From: Ignavibacteriota bacterium
Lineage (GTDB): Bacteria > Bacteroidota > Ignavibacteria > Palsa-1295
DNA length: 11,381 bases
Direction of reading: 5' to 3'
NCBI GenBank assembly: GCA_025357895.1
Contig: JANYLL010000422.1
Location: 1 to 11,381, forward strand
In this document: positions 1-7,358 of the stretch, one piece after another
Numbering within the stretch: position 1 is the first letter of the stretch
How the letters are laid out: each line of letters begins with the position of its first letter
The notes under the pieces: model-generated
Told to the model about the DNA's origin: nothing
Database searches by the model: none
What the model saw: the letters and a program-made list of their open reading frames with translations, nothing else
Position numbers and translations under genes: made by a program

Positions 1-1014
1 TTCGATCTTTCGTTTATCGCCATAACTAAAAAAGAGCAGGCAGTCCGATTCAAGCCCGTCGCGGCCTGCGCGGCCCGTTTCCTGATAATACCCTGCCATG
101 GATTTCGGCAGATCGTAATGCACGACAAATCGCACATTCGATTTATCAATGCCCATGCCGAATGCGATCGTTGCGCAGATAATATCGCATTCATCCTTTA
201 CGAATTTTTCCTGATTCTTTGTTCGCATTTGCTGATCAAGTCCAGCATGATAAGCGAGTGCCTTATACCCTGCCTCGCGAAGTTTTTCGGCAAGTGCATC
301 AGTCCCTTTTTTACTGAAGCAATAAATTATTCCGGCTTCATCTTTATGATCTTTAAGAAAATTCAGCAGTCTCGGAAGCTGCTTTTCTTTCGGAAGAACA
401 GAATAATTTAAGTTTGGACGATCAAAACTTGCTTTATACCGAAGTGTGCCTTTGCCGAATTTAAGCTGCTCTAAAATATCATCCTGAACACGCTGCGTTG
501 CCGTTGCCGTCATGGCAATGATCGGCACGCAGGGAAAATTTTTGCGAAGGATACGAAGCTGACGATACTCTGCACGGAAATCATGTCCCCATTCGGATAT
601 ACAATGGGCTTCGTCAATTGCAATAAGCGAGATCGGAATATCAGCAAGAAATGCTAAGAACGAGGGCATGACCAGGCGCTCGGGCGCAACGTAAAGAAGC
701 TTTATTTTTCCGCGCTTTATGGCGCGCATTCGTTCTTCGACATCTCCTTGAAAAAGCGAGCTATTGATAAATGTTGCAGGCACACCCGAAGCGATGAGTC
801 CGTCAACCTGATCTTTCATGAGCGCAATAAGCGGACTGATAACGATTGTCAGCCCAGCCATCATCAGGGCAGGAAGTTGGAAGCAAAGGGACTTTCCCCC
901 GCCTGTAGGCATCAAGACGAACGAATCTTTTTTATCCAGAACGCCCTGAATGATCTCGCGCTGCAAAGGGCGAAATTCCGTATATCCGAAATATTTATGA
1001 AGTAATTCTTCCAA
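1..1014 (-). CDS. recQ: ATP-dependent DNA helicase RecQ (3' part missing at left edge)
   Basis: An SF2 3'-5' DNA helicase of the RecQ family, acting in the cytoplasm on recombination and replication intermediates. The 338 visible residues cover the whole two-lobe helicase core. Seen in order: FGYTEFRPLQ Q-motif (residues 9-18), Walker A MPTGGGKS (35-42), motif Ia SPLIALMKDQ (60-69), DEAH box with the RecQ aromatic loop IDEAHCISEWGHDFR (133-147), motif III MTATA (168-172), and motif VI QETGRAGRDG (311-320). The zinc-binding RQC, winged-helix and any HRDC domains would lie beyond position 1. The frame opens at 1035 after a TGA and contains no ATG before the Q-motif. TTG at 1014 gives an N-terminus matching the family and has a weak AGG about 7 nt upstream, so I choose it. 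It lies 39 nt after the hydrolase stop and is probably co-transcribed with it. Family assignment is certain; the start codon is moderately sure. Confidence 0.96.
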   Translation of the reverse strand, partial: MEELLHKYFGYTEFRPLQREIIQGVLDKKDSFVLMPTGGGKSLCFQLPALMMAGLTIVISPLIALMKDQVDGLIASGVPATFINSSLFQGDVEERMRAIKRGKIKLLYVAPERLVMPSFLAFLADIPISLIAIDEAHCISEWGHDFRAEYRQLRILRKNFPCVPIIAMTATATQRVQDDILEQLKFGKGTLRYKASFDRPNLNYSVLPKEKQLPRLLNFLKDHKDEAGIIYCFSKKGTDALAEKLREAGYKALAYHAGLDQQMRTKNQEKFVKDECDIICATIAFGMGIDKSNVRFVVHYDLPKSMAGYYQETGRAGRDGLESDCLLFFSYGDKRKIE

Positions 1015-1053
1015 TAGGTGCCTATAGTTTTGAGGTCAAGATACAAAAAAAAA

Positions 1054-1833
1054 TCATATCACATTCAAAAACGAACTTACGACGCTTCCCCATTTATCAG
1101 GATATTCTACGGCTGTTAAATGTCCGGATTTTGTGAATGAAATATATTTTGCTCCTTTGATCTTCGCAGCCATTGCCTGCATCACTTCATCTTTGATAAG
1201 AGCGTCATCTTCGCCGGTGATTAAAAGAGTCGGGCAGGAAATTTTTTCGAGTAGATCGCTTGATTCATCGCGCTGAGCAAGGGCACGTGAACCTGCGGCA
1301 ATTGCAGCAGGAGTAAATGATGCAACCCAGTGTTTTAATTTTGGAATAAGATTTGGATCGTTCTTCATCGAGGAATTTGAAACAAGCGTTGGAAGTTTTT
1401 CATACGCTGCTTCTATTCCGCGATTTTCAAGATCCTTGGCATAATCTTCACGTCCCTTTTTTGCTTCATCAGAATCAGCATCAGCTTTTGTATTTGATAA
1501 GATCAGCGCTTTTACCTGATTAAAATATAATCTATAATATGCAAATGCTGCATAGCCGCCCATGGATAACCCACCTATCACAGCCTCTGCAATGCCGATC
1601 TCGTTAAGTTTACCATGAAGTTCTACCATTGCTTCCGCTAGTGTCCACTCTTTTTGGAACGGAGCGTCGCCGAAACCGGGAAGATCTACAAGAATAATAT
1701 TATACGATGGTGCATGTTCGGCAATAATAGCCGCGGCGCTTTCGAACATTAAACTCGAAAGAGGAAAAGCATGAAGCAAGACCAAAGAATGTTTATTTTG
1801 GGGAGCGGAATAGAACGTGCGAAGTGTGATCAT
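1054..1833 (-). CDS. alpha/beta fold hydrolase
   Basis: A 259-residue cytoplasmic serine hydrolase of the alpha/beta-hydrolase superfamily, close in layout to 3-oxoadipate enol-lactonase and small esterases. Seen: the strand-turn LVLLHAF (oxyanion-hole side, around residue 18-23), DLPGFG at about 50-55, the nucleophile elbow GGLSMGG with Ser90, TGEDDALI with the acid Asp209 or Asp210, and SGHLTAVEYP with His238. The triad is complete and the length is normal, with a cap region between about 120 and 190. There is no signal peptide. ATG at 1833 is preferred over an in-frame TTG at 1860: the extra nine residues (rich in Phe and Leu) are not family-like, and GGAG lies just before the ATG, although only 3 nt away. 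It starts 32 nt after the lipoprotein stop and is followed 39 nt later by recQ. The substrate cannot be told from sequence. Confidence 0.9.
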   Translation of the reverse strand: MITLRTFYSAPQNKHSLVLLHAFPLSSLMFESAAAIIAEHAPSYNIILVDLPGFGDAPFQKEWTLAEAMVELHGKLNEIGIAEAVIGGLSMGGYAAFAYYRLYFNQVKALILSNTKADADSDEAKKGREDYAKDLENRGIEAAYEKLPTLVSNSSMKNDPNLIPKLKHWVASFTPAAIAAGSRALAQRDESSDLLEKISCPTLLITGEDDALIKDEVMQAMAAKIKGAKYISFTKSGHLTAVEYPDKWGSVVSSFLNVI

Positions 1834-1865
1834 ACACTCCAAACGAAAAAAAAGAAACAAGAGGT

Positions 1866-3476
1866 TCAGTACCGGCTGCGATAGATTTTTCTCGTTTTTA
1901 CAGAATTAGAAATTTGGAAAATAATGATCGGTCCGACATTTTTTGCATAGAGGATATCCCAATATGGAACAGAAGCTGCCGGCTGCCCTGCAACTTCAGA
2001 AGCATAACGAATTTCGATAACATCGGAGTATGTTGTGCTGTCACTCATTTTCACCTGATCGAGATGTCCGATGATACGTGCTGTAATAGGAATCGGAGGC
2101 AGCGATTTAGTTATGATCGTATCAGCCTGCCAACTTGAATCAAGCGTGTTATTTCCTGTGCGTGAACGCAGCAGCACGATATCTCCCGGAAATTCTTTTG
2201 TGACTGAGCGTGTCACACTCGGTGAAAATATTCTCAGCCAATGCTTGGTATTAATGCTCGAAAGTTCATATACTCCTGAATCGGTTGCAGCGAAAGAACG
2301 GAAATTTGCTGCACTCAGATCATGAAGAGATTTTACTGGAAGTGATGGAAGCGATTCTACCCCTGGATTTGAATCATTGTATAGGACAACTGAATCAAAT
2401 GGATTTGCTGCAATCACTCCATGGCGGTTTCCGTCATATGAAAGAATTCCGTAGGGAAGAGTAGAGATAACACTCCATTGTGTTCCGTTTCCGGATGAGT
2501 AAATAAATTTGTTCGTAGCGCAGTACACGGTAGTCGGAGTAGCTGATACAGAAAATACAAAACTTGTAGACGGTACGCCGGGTACCTGATTCCAGGCACC
2601 ATCATGCCTCACCCATAGACCACTTCCAAGTGTGCCGCCATAGAGAACTGAATCACTATTATTTCCCGAATAAAGTGCAAGCGAAGTAAAAAGCTTTCCA
2701 CCATTACTTGCTCCGATCGGAGTTGCCGGAATAGTCCCGGGAGAAGGAGTTTTGTAAACCGAGCCTCCAACGCTTATATATAGCGGAGAAATATCTGTGG
2801 TTGCAGATGCAAATGCTAAAATAGAATCCTTAAATATTTGAATTGGACTCGAACCCCATGTTAACCCGTTATCTCTTGACATATAAACCAAACCACTCAG
2901 TGTACCCGCAAAAACGTTGCTTCCATGCACAGCTAGCGCAGTGATCCGGTTATTTTTTGAACCGAATGGAAGTGCAAGCGGAGTCCAGTTATTTCCATCT
3001 GAGGAATAGAACAATCCAATTTCATCACATGCAGCGATCACCGTGCCTTTTTCAGTAGTAACAACATGGCTTATTGGTGCAGCAATCTGCTCCGATACCA
3101 ATTTATATTTTGCTTTAATAGAAAATCCGGTCGGAAGAGAAATGATACTACGCGATGTTATTCCGGTAATACTCACTGCGCCTGAATCCAGAGAACAACT
3201 TAAACTATCCGCAGATGTTGTTCCGGGATTTTCTTTGAGAAAAAATGAATTCGAAGGATCAATCGCAGAAAAGGAAAGAGTAAAAGGGACAAATTTCCCG
3301 TATGTATTACTGCTCGAATCCTGAAAAATAACTGACAGTGAATTTTTAGGAAAGAAATACGAAGAAGCATTTGTCACCTCGGGTGGAGGCACATCAATGA
3401 TTCCGGGATTACATCCGATAACTCCGAATGCAATAGCAAGAATAAGAAGCGATATATGCTTTTGTATTTTTATCAC
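1866..3476 (-). CDS. Asp-box (BNR-like) beta-propeller lipoprotein
   Basis: A 536-residue predicted lipoprotein. From the GTG at 3476 it begins with a short basic stretch, a hydrophobic core (residues 8-20) and a lipobox V-I-G-Cys22, so it should be lipid-anchored after signal peptidase II cleavage. Residues about 128-405 form a repeated beta-rich region with Asp-box motifs S-x-D-G-x-x-W (158-164 and 200-207) and a degenerate copy SSGNGTQW (327-334). These are typical of BNR/sortilin-like propellers that bind ligands or glycans. The C-terminus contains YWDILYAKNVGPI, like tails of many Bacteroidota lipoproteins. The reading frame stays open 48 codons further upstream, but that part lies over the preceding gene and lacks a signal sequence. 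GTG at 3476 overlaps the preceding TGA as GTGA and has no good ribosome binding site, suggesting translational coupling. Probable role: surface or periplasmic partner of the adjacent sigma/anti-sigma pair (inference). Confidence 0.82.
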   Translation of the reverse strand: MIKIQKHISLLILAIAFGVIGCNPGIIDVPPPEVTNASSYFFPKNSLSVIFQDSSSNTYGKFVPFTLSFSAIDPSNSFFLKENPGTTSADSLSCSLDSGAVSITGITSRSIISLPTGFSIKAKYKLVSEQIAAPISHVVTTEKGTVIAACDEIGLFYSSDGNNWTPLALPFGSKNNRITALAVHGSNVFAGTLSGLVYMSRDNGLTWGSSPIQIFKDSILAFASATTDISPLYISVGGSVYKTPSPGTIPATPIGASNGGKLFTSLALYSGNNSDSVLYGGTLGSGLWVRHDGAWNQVPGVPSTSFVFSVSATPTTVYCATNKFIYSSGNGTQWSVISTLPYGILSYDGNRHGVIAANPFDSVVLYNDSNPGVESLPSLPVKSLHDLSAANFRSFAATDSGVYELSSINTKHWLRIFSPSVTRSVTKEFPGDIVLLRSRTGNNTLDSSWQADTIITKSLPPIPITARIIGHLDQVKMSDSTTYSDVIEIRYASEVAGQPAASVPYWDILYAKNVGPIIIFQISNSVKTRKIYRSRY

Positions 3477-5023
3477 AATTTCAATTTCAATCCGACCCGA
3501 AGCCCGTACGACGGTGTGAAAAGCGTTGCCGATGCATGATTGACCGTCACAAAGCCGATAGGATCTGACCCTGATGTAACAGCCGGCACAGTTGAACTTT
3601 GCGCATTTGCTTTGTTCCATGCTCCCGAAAAGGCAATCCCTGCTGATATCCCCAACTTCGAAGTCAGGTCATACCCTGCGAAGAACGCACCTGAAACGAG
3701 CGGTGCGCTGGTCGAAGCAAAAGCCAGACCGACTCCGGCAGTCCCTTCAAAATGGATCATGTCATAGGGGTTAAATGTATAGTGGAAAACTCCGCGCGCA
3801 TAAAATTGCGAACCACTTGTAACAACATTATTTACCACCACACGCGAGATCGATGGTGTGCCTCCGACATTCGATTGAACAGCTGATTGCGTGACAAGCT
3901 GCGAGATCGCAGCATTACCGCCTTCGACGCCAACGGAGATATATGGATTAGCAATGTAATCGACTCCTAAAAGTGCACCGCCTTCAATTCGGTTTGCCAT
4001 CGTTGCATCATTTTGATGAACATTGATAAAAGTTTGTCCTAAGCTTCCGTATATCCGAACTGCAAACAAACTATTTGATCCTTCTTCTTTATCTCTGAAT
4101 GGATTCTGCTCGTATCGGCTTCCGTGAACATTGTTTTCGGAAAGCGAAAAGTTATTCTGCGAACGAATATCCGTTACGGGTGTGATTGCAGCATATTCTT
4201 TCGTTTTTTCATTTACATCATCACTTTGCTTTTTCTCTGATGTAGTATTTGTCGAATTAGCGGTAGTCATATTATTTCCGACATCTGCTACATCTTTTTT
4301 ATTATTATTCTGAATTTCTTGCGGCGGCGCAACATCGTGCTTATTTGGTGTTGCGTGCTCATTATTAGCTGCATCAGTAGAACGGACTTTAGTCCGTTCG
4401 GAAGCCTTGATGGACTGACTAAAGTCCGTTCTACTGGAAGGCGTACCACTATGATGCTGTTTCACCGAAAAAGTCTTTGATGACGAAGATGCTTTTGGTA
4501 CAGTCGTCTGAGAATTCTCAGTCGAAGAAATACTATTTCCTTTTTGTAAATCATCTCCGGATGTCTTATTCGTCCCATCAGATGTATAGATCCTATAAGA
4601 CTTATCTGCCAATGCCACATCCGCCTTCTGATCACCGCCCCGCAATGCAAAATACGCGATCACCGAAGCTGCTGCCACTGCAAAACCTGTGCGAACAGGA
4701 TACTGCCCGATAAATGCTGCAACTGCTGCTACCATTCTGCCGATATAACTTGGACGTGCAGTTTGTTCGATGAGGAATGCTCCGCCTGATAGCTCGCGGT
4801 TATAGCTTGCAATAGCCGGAAAACGCTCTGCCATACTTGCTTCAAGAGCCTGAGGAATTGCAAGCGGCTTTTGTGCAAGCGAAGTAAGCTCGCGAAGCTT
4901 GATATGCTGTTCAAGCACAACACGCTTTTCCGGACTGACCGAAAGCGAATGCAGAAGCTCGCCGCTTTCTGATTCGTTCAGCGTGCCATCCATATAGTCT
5001 AAAATTTTCTCTTCGGTTTTCAT
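3473..5023 (-). CDS. anti-sigma-like transmembrane protein with C-terminal outer-membrane beta-barrel-like domain
   Basis: A 516-residue protein with an unusual layout. Residues 1-75 form a helical acidic/basic head (EEKILDYMDGTLNESESGEL) that resembles the cytoplasmic domain of anti-sigma factors. It lacks the HxxxCxxC zinc motif, and I see no cysteine in the whole protein. Residues about 110-128 are a single transmembrane segment, with a further hydrophobic stretch at 94-106. Residues 131-315 are a polar Ser/Thr/Asn/Lys linker. Residues 318-516 are alternating, glycine- and aromatic-rich strands (FAVRIYGSLGQTF, ISVGVEGG, FYARGVFHYTF, FEGTAGVGLAF, PSYGLRVGLKLKL), as in small Bacteroidota outer-membrane barrels. 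The ATG overlaps the sigma-factor stop (ATGA) and has a strong AAGGAG 7 nt upstream, fixing the start. Its TGA overlaps the lipoprotein GTG. The likely job is to hold the sigma factor and release it on an envelope signal. The anti-sigma call rests on position and general features; the barrel could instead be periplasmic. Confidence 0.8.
   Translation of the reverse strand: MKTEEKILDYMDGTLNESESGELLHSLSVSPEKRVVLEQHIKLRELTSLAQKPLAIPQALEASMAERFPAIASYNRELSGGAFLIEQTARPSYIGRMVAAVAAFIGQYPVRTGFAVAAASVIAYFALRGGDQKADVALADKSYRIYTSDGTNKTSGDDLQKGNSISSTENSQTTVPKASSSSKTFSVKQHHSGTPSSRTDFSQSIKASERTKVRSTDAANNEHATPNKHDVAPPQEIQNNNKKDVADVGNNMTTANSTNTTSEKKQSDDVNEKTKEYAAITPVTDIRSQNNFSLSENNVHGSRYEQNPFRDKEEGSNSLFAVRIYGSLGQTFINVHQNDATMANRIEGGALLGVDYIANPYISVGVEGGNAAISQLVTQSAVQSNVGGTPSISRVVVNNVVTSGSQFYARGVFHYTFNPYDMIHFEGTAGVGLAFASTSAPLVSGAFFAGYDLTSKLGISAGIAFSGAWNKANAQSSTVPAVTSGSDPIGFVTVNHASATLFTPSYGLRVGLKLKL
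4375..4436. repeat. REP-like inverted repeat inside a coding sequence
   Basis: Two perfectly complementary 20-nt arms (4375-4394 and 4417-4436) are separated by 22 nt. The left arm also sits in its own short palindrome: AACGGACT at 4381-4388 and AGTCCGTT at 4391-4398, around a TT centre. The element lies wholly inside the linker-coding part of the anti-sigma/barrel gene and encodes about residues 196-217 (RTDFSQSIKASERTKVRSTD) without breaking the frame. The structure resembles REP/BIME elements moved by RAYT (IS200-like) transposases. No target-site duplication is obvious. Whether it is repeated elsewhere cannot be seen from one window. Confidence 0.8.
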
Positions 5024-5766
5024 ATTTCTTCTCCTTCGGATTCTGTTTCCCGTAATTCAAATTTTTCGCCGTGATATACTTCATCCGTTATGATCGGAGC
5101 AAGCATTTTACGCAGTCGTTGTTTGGCGCGGTGGATGCGCACCTTCGTGATTGTCATTGATGTTCCCGTGATCTCTGCAATTTCCGGATAAGCTAACCCA
5201 TCGAACTCCCGCAGAATAAATGGCTCACGAAATTCTATTGGCAATTTTGCGATCGCTTCTTCAAGCGCTTCGCGAAGTGAATTCTGTTCTCCGGCAAAAT
5301 CAGGTGAAAGTCTGCGCTCATTCGATTGCAGGTTCTGATGAAATTCTATTGTCTCTTCGGGGCGCTTCGAACGATAGACATTGAGTGCGACATTCCGCGC
5401 GATCATATAGAGCCAGCCGCGGACATTTTCACCGTAACGAAACGAATCGATCTTCTCATATACTTTGATGAACGTCTCCTGAAATGCATCTCCCGCTTCG
5501 GCGCTATCGCCGCCAAGCATACGAAGGCAGAACGTATAGATCTCGGATTTATAGCGCGTATAAAATTCCGCAAAAGCGCGTTCATCGCCGCTTCGGAATG
5601 CCGTCAAAAGTTCGAGATCGCTTCGCACGCCTTTTTTCTTTGCGTTGGTATTCGCCGAAGGACGAGCAGCGATCTCCGCGCTTCGGCTTGGACGCGCGGA
5701 ATACCCGGCAACTTTCGTCCCCTGATGCTCACTATGAGTCTGGGGTAGTGCAGTTACTGCTTGCAT
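5020..5766 (-). CDS. ECF-type RNA polymerase sigma factor (sigma-70 family)
   Basis: A 248-residue group IV (extracytoplasmic function) sigma factor. Region 2 spans about residues 66-135 (FYTRYKSEIYTFCLRML, then DAFQETFIKVYEKID and VRGWLYMIARNVALNVYR), which binds the -10 element and core polymerase. Region 4 spans about 164-222 (LREALEEAIAKLPIEFREPFILREFDGLAYPEIAEI, with a helix-turn-helix ending TKVRIHRAKQRLRK), which binds the -35 element. There is no sigma region 1 or 3. About 46 residues precede region 2 and are low-complexity, with ARPS twice; this is long for an ECF factor. ATG at 5766 has GGAGG upstream, but at a long 13-nt spacing. The last codons carry the AAGGAG that serves the next gene, and the stop overlaps its ATG. 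It is first in the five-gene minus-strand run and is presumably controlled by its neighbour and probably autoregulated (inference). Confidence 0.95.
   Translation of the reverse strand: MQAVTALPQTHSEHQGTKVAGYSARPSRSAEIAARPSANTNAKKKGVRSDLELLTAFRSGDERAFAEFYTRYKSEIYTFCLRMLGGDSAEAGDAFQETFIKVYEKIDSFRYGENVRGWLYMIARNVALNVYRSKRPEETIEFHQNLQSNERRLSPDFAGEQNSLREALEEAIAKLPIEFREPFILREFDGLAYPEIAEITGTSMTITKVRIHRAKQRLRKMLAPIITDEVYHGEKFELRETESEGEEI
5031..5036 (-). promoter_or_regulatory. ribosome binding site of the anti-sigma gene
   Basis: AAGGAG on the minus strand, 7 nt before the ATG at 5023 and inside the last codons of the sigma-factor gene. It fixes the start of the anti-sigma-like gene and allows efficient coupled translation. 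Confidence 0.8.
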
Positions 5767-5871
5767 TCTATAGTATAAACACCTCCGAAGGGTGATAGTT
5801 ACAGTGCGGGAGGGCAGAAAATGCGTTTTTTAGGGTGATTTTGGCTATTTTCCTGCATTATGAAAAAAAAA
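5767..5871 (-). promoter_or_regulatory. leader/promoter region of the sigma-factor operon
   Basis: 105 nt between the stop of the upstream secreted-protein gene and the sigma-factor ATG, on the same strand. It contains a run of nine T just after that stop, with no hairpin before it, so it is not a convincing terminator. Near the end is a small hairpin-forming sequence (5780-5794) including GGAGG. I see no clear -33/-7 Bacteroidota promoter pair, so a promoter here is expected from the gene layout rather than identified. Confidence 0.4.
5780..5794 (-). promoter_or_regulatory. UUCG-loop hairpin covering the sigma-factor ribosome binding site
   Basis: On the minus strand CACCCTTCGGAGGTG can fold as five base pairs (CACCC with G-GGTG, one bulged A) closed by a UUCG tetraloop. 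The GGAGG that would pair with 16S rRNA lies in the 3' arm. The stem is short, and no folding energy was computed. Confidence 0.35.
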
Positions 5872-7215
5872 CTATTCTATAATAAATTTCTTCTCGACGA
5901 CAGTACCATTTACGCCTATTAGAAGTAGGTATATCCCTTTAGAATAACCACTTGTATTGATCGTAAATGGCAAAGGTTCAACAGTTTTTTTTACGTGTTC
6001 TTTCGAAAAAACTATAGTCCCAGTCTCATCAACAATTTTTAACCATTGAATTTCATTATTAGTCGGACTGCGTAAAGCAAGAGTGACATTACCAGAACTA
6101 GGGTTGGGAAACAAAATGAATTCATCACTCTTATTTTCCAGTGATTTGACATCAGATTTAATGAATTCATAAGAAACATACACCGTCGCATGCTTATATC
6201 CTAGTGCATATGAATTAAAATCCTCTTCATATGAAAAATCTAAACCAACATTCATGTTTTGAAGCGTTGTGTCAGAAGTACTACAACGAAGTAACATGCT
6301 TGTCTTAGGAGGTTCGTCTTTTATTGATAGAGTTTCAAATCCATTAGTAGCTCCAATTGCGTCGAGAAAACGTAAAAACTTCGAATGAGTGATTACGATT
6401 GTTGTATCAAGATGACCGCCCATAGGCAACTTGAAATGAATTTGACTCACTAATGGACTTAATGAAACTGCCAAAAGTTCTGATCTCGTTCTAAGAAATA
6501 CTGTATCAACGAAAGGTTTTGTACCCATCAGACCAAACATTAGGATCGGAATCGTAGAAAAATTCAAATCTGGGGGTGTCATCGTTGTGAAGTTGACTTT
6601 AATACTATCAGAAGTTCCAGAAGCTGGAATGCTCACAATACCTTTTGGATATGATATTAAATCGAGACTGACCGAATAATATGCACCATCTGATCCCCCA
6701 TATTGCATGCTATCAATGGTTACTTGCTCTCCCCCATTATTACGAAAAGGAAGCTTAATTAAATCATAACGGATTACTTTATCTGTGTCAATCTTTAGAT
6801 TGTCGTCAATAACACTCTTAGTCAAATGGAATATAGTATCAGCAATGCCAGCACAATTAAAGGTGATGTCTTCGCCGGGTGCTGGATAATTACATCCTTG
6901 CTTTGTAGCATAGACCCAACACACGTGAATTTTTCTATCATATTTTTTTTCTTCATGTGGTATAAAATATATCCAATAATTTACGCCTCCACTTACAAAC
7001 TGCCATTTAGCAAGAAAGTTGATCGAATCAATCGGTCCAAAACCCACATATTGGATTGCCCCACAGTAAAAATCAGGGTTAATTCTCCCGTAAGTCAATA
7101 GCATGGTATCACCAACAACAGCATACTGAGTCGCTGAATCGGTTTGAGATATGCCAGATGAGACCCAAAATAGTTGGGCAAAAAGAATAAATAAAAAAAA
7201 TATGCATCTTCTCAT
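5872..7215 (-). CDS. secreted protein with T9SS type A sorting domain
   Basis: A 447-residue exported protein of unknown function. From ATG at 7215 there is a clear Sec signal peptide: Arg-Arg, a hydrophobic core from residue 5 to 18, and likely cleavage after GIS at about 23. An in-frame ATG at 7239 would add eight residues before the signal and is less likely. The middle (around residues 150-240) has Ig-like strands with NNGGEQVTI and SIPASGTSDSIKVNF, resembling ASPM/Hydin-type or choice-of-anchor modules. The last 85 or so residues form a Por secretion tail: FPNPSSGNVTLAL near 370, then KIVDETGTIV and TSGYSKGIYLLLI, ending EKKFIIE. This tail directs export by type IX secretion and removal or anchoring at the cell surface. 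It is followed 105 nt later by the sigma-factor gene on the same strand, but shows no clear functional link to it. No catalytic motif is visible. Confidence 0.88.
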   Translation of the reverse strand: MRRCIFFLFILFAQLFWVSSGISQTDSATQYAVVGDTMLLTYGRINPDFYCGAIQYVGFGPIDSINFLAKWQFVSGGVNYWIYFIPHEEKKYDRKIHVCWVYATKQGCNYPAPGEDITFNCAGIADTIFHLTKSVIDDNLKIDTDKVIRYDLIKLPFRNNGGEQVTIDSMQYGGSDGAYYSVSLDLISYPKGIVSIPASGTSDSIKVNFTTMTPPDLNFSTIPILMFGLMGTKPFVDTVFLRTRSELLAVSLSPLVSQIHFKLPMGGHLDTTIVITHSKFLRFLDAIGATNGFETLSIKDEPPKTSMLLRCSTSDTTLQNMNVGLDFSYEEDFNSYALGYKHATVYVSYEFIKSDVKSLENKSDEFILFPNPSSGNVTLALRSPTNNEIQWLKIVDETGTIVFSKEHVKKTVEPLPFTINTSGYSKGIYLLLIGVNGTVVEKKFIIE

Positions 7216-7326
7216 AATACCTAAGACATATCCGGACACAGTTTTGTTGCAAATTCCGCAAGCTTTTTAGGGTAAAATAAGATCACTTTAATCCTTCGCA
7301 ACTCCAAATCTTTTTCCTTTCTCTTG

Positions 7327-7334
7327 TAACTTTG
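7327..7334 (+). promoter_or_regulatory. candidate Bacteroidota -7 promoter element for the amidohydrolase
   Basis: TAACTTTG matches the Bacteroidota -7 consensus TAnnTTTG and lies 24 nt before the ATG at 7359, which would give a short 5' leader. A matching -33 TTTG at the usual distance is not seen, so the call is tentative. The 143-nt interval 7216-7358 separates two divergent genes and should hold promoters for both; none is evident for the minus-strand gene. Confidence 0.45.
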
Positions 7335-7358
7335 CCCTCTCTCAATCGTTTTCCCTAA

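Noticed and set aside
118..411. Plus-strand open frames over the left 1 kb (118-411 and 748-1005)
   Set aside because: They lie antisense to the clear RecQ helicase core, have no recognisable domains, and are explained by the codon pattern of the other strand.
1834..1860. TTG at 1860 as start of the hydrolase
   Set aside because: The extra residues are Phe/Leu-rich and not family-like; the ATG at 1833 has GGAG upstream and matches the usual N-terminus.
3477..3620. 48-codon N-terminal extension of the lipoprotein frame
   Set aside because: It lies over the C-terminus of the upstream gene, is unlike any signal peptide, and the GTG at 3476 gives a perfect lipoprotein signal and GTGA coupling.
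4375..4436. Reading the inverted repeat as a CRISPR repeat or intrinsic terminator
   Set aside because: There is only one unit, no spacer series and no T-run, and it lies inside an intact coding sequence.
5326..5748. Plus-strand 140-codon open frame antisense to the sigma factor
   Set aside because: Shadow of the sigma-factor reading frame; no recognisable domain or ribosome binding site.
5862..5871. Run of nine T after the secreted-protein stop as a terminator
   Set aside because: No stem-loop precedes the T-run, so there is no intrinsic terminator structure.
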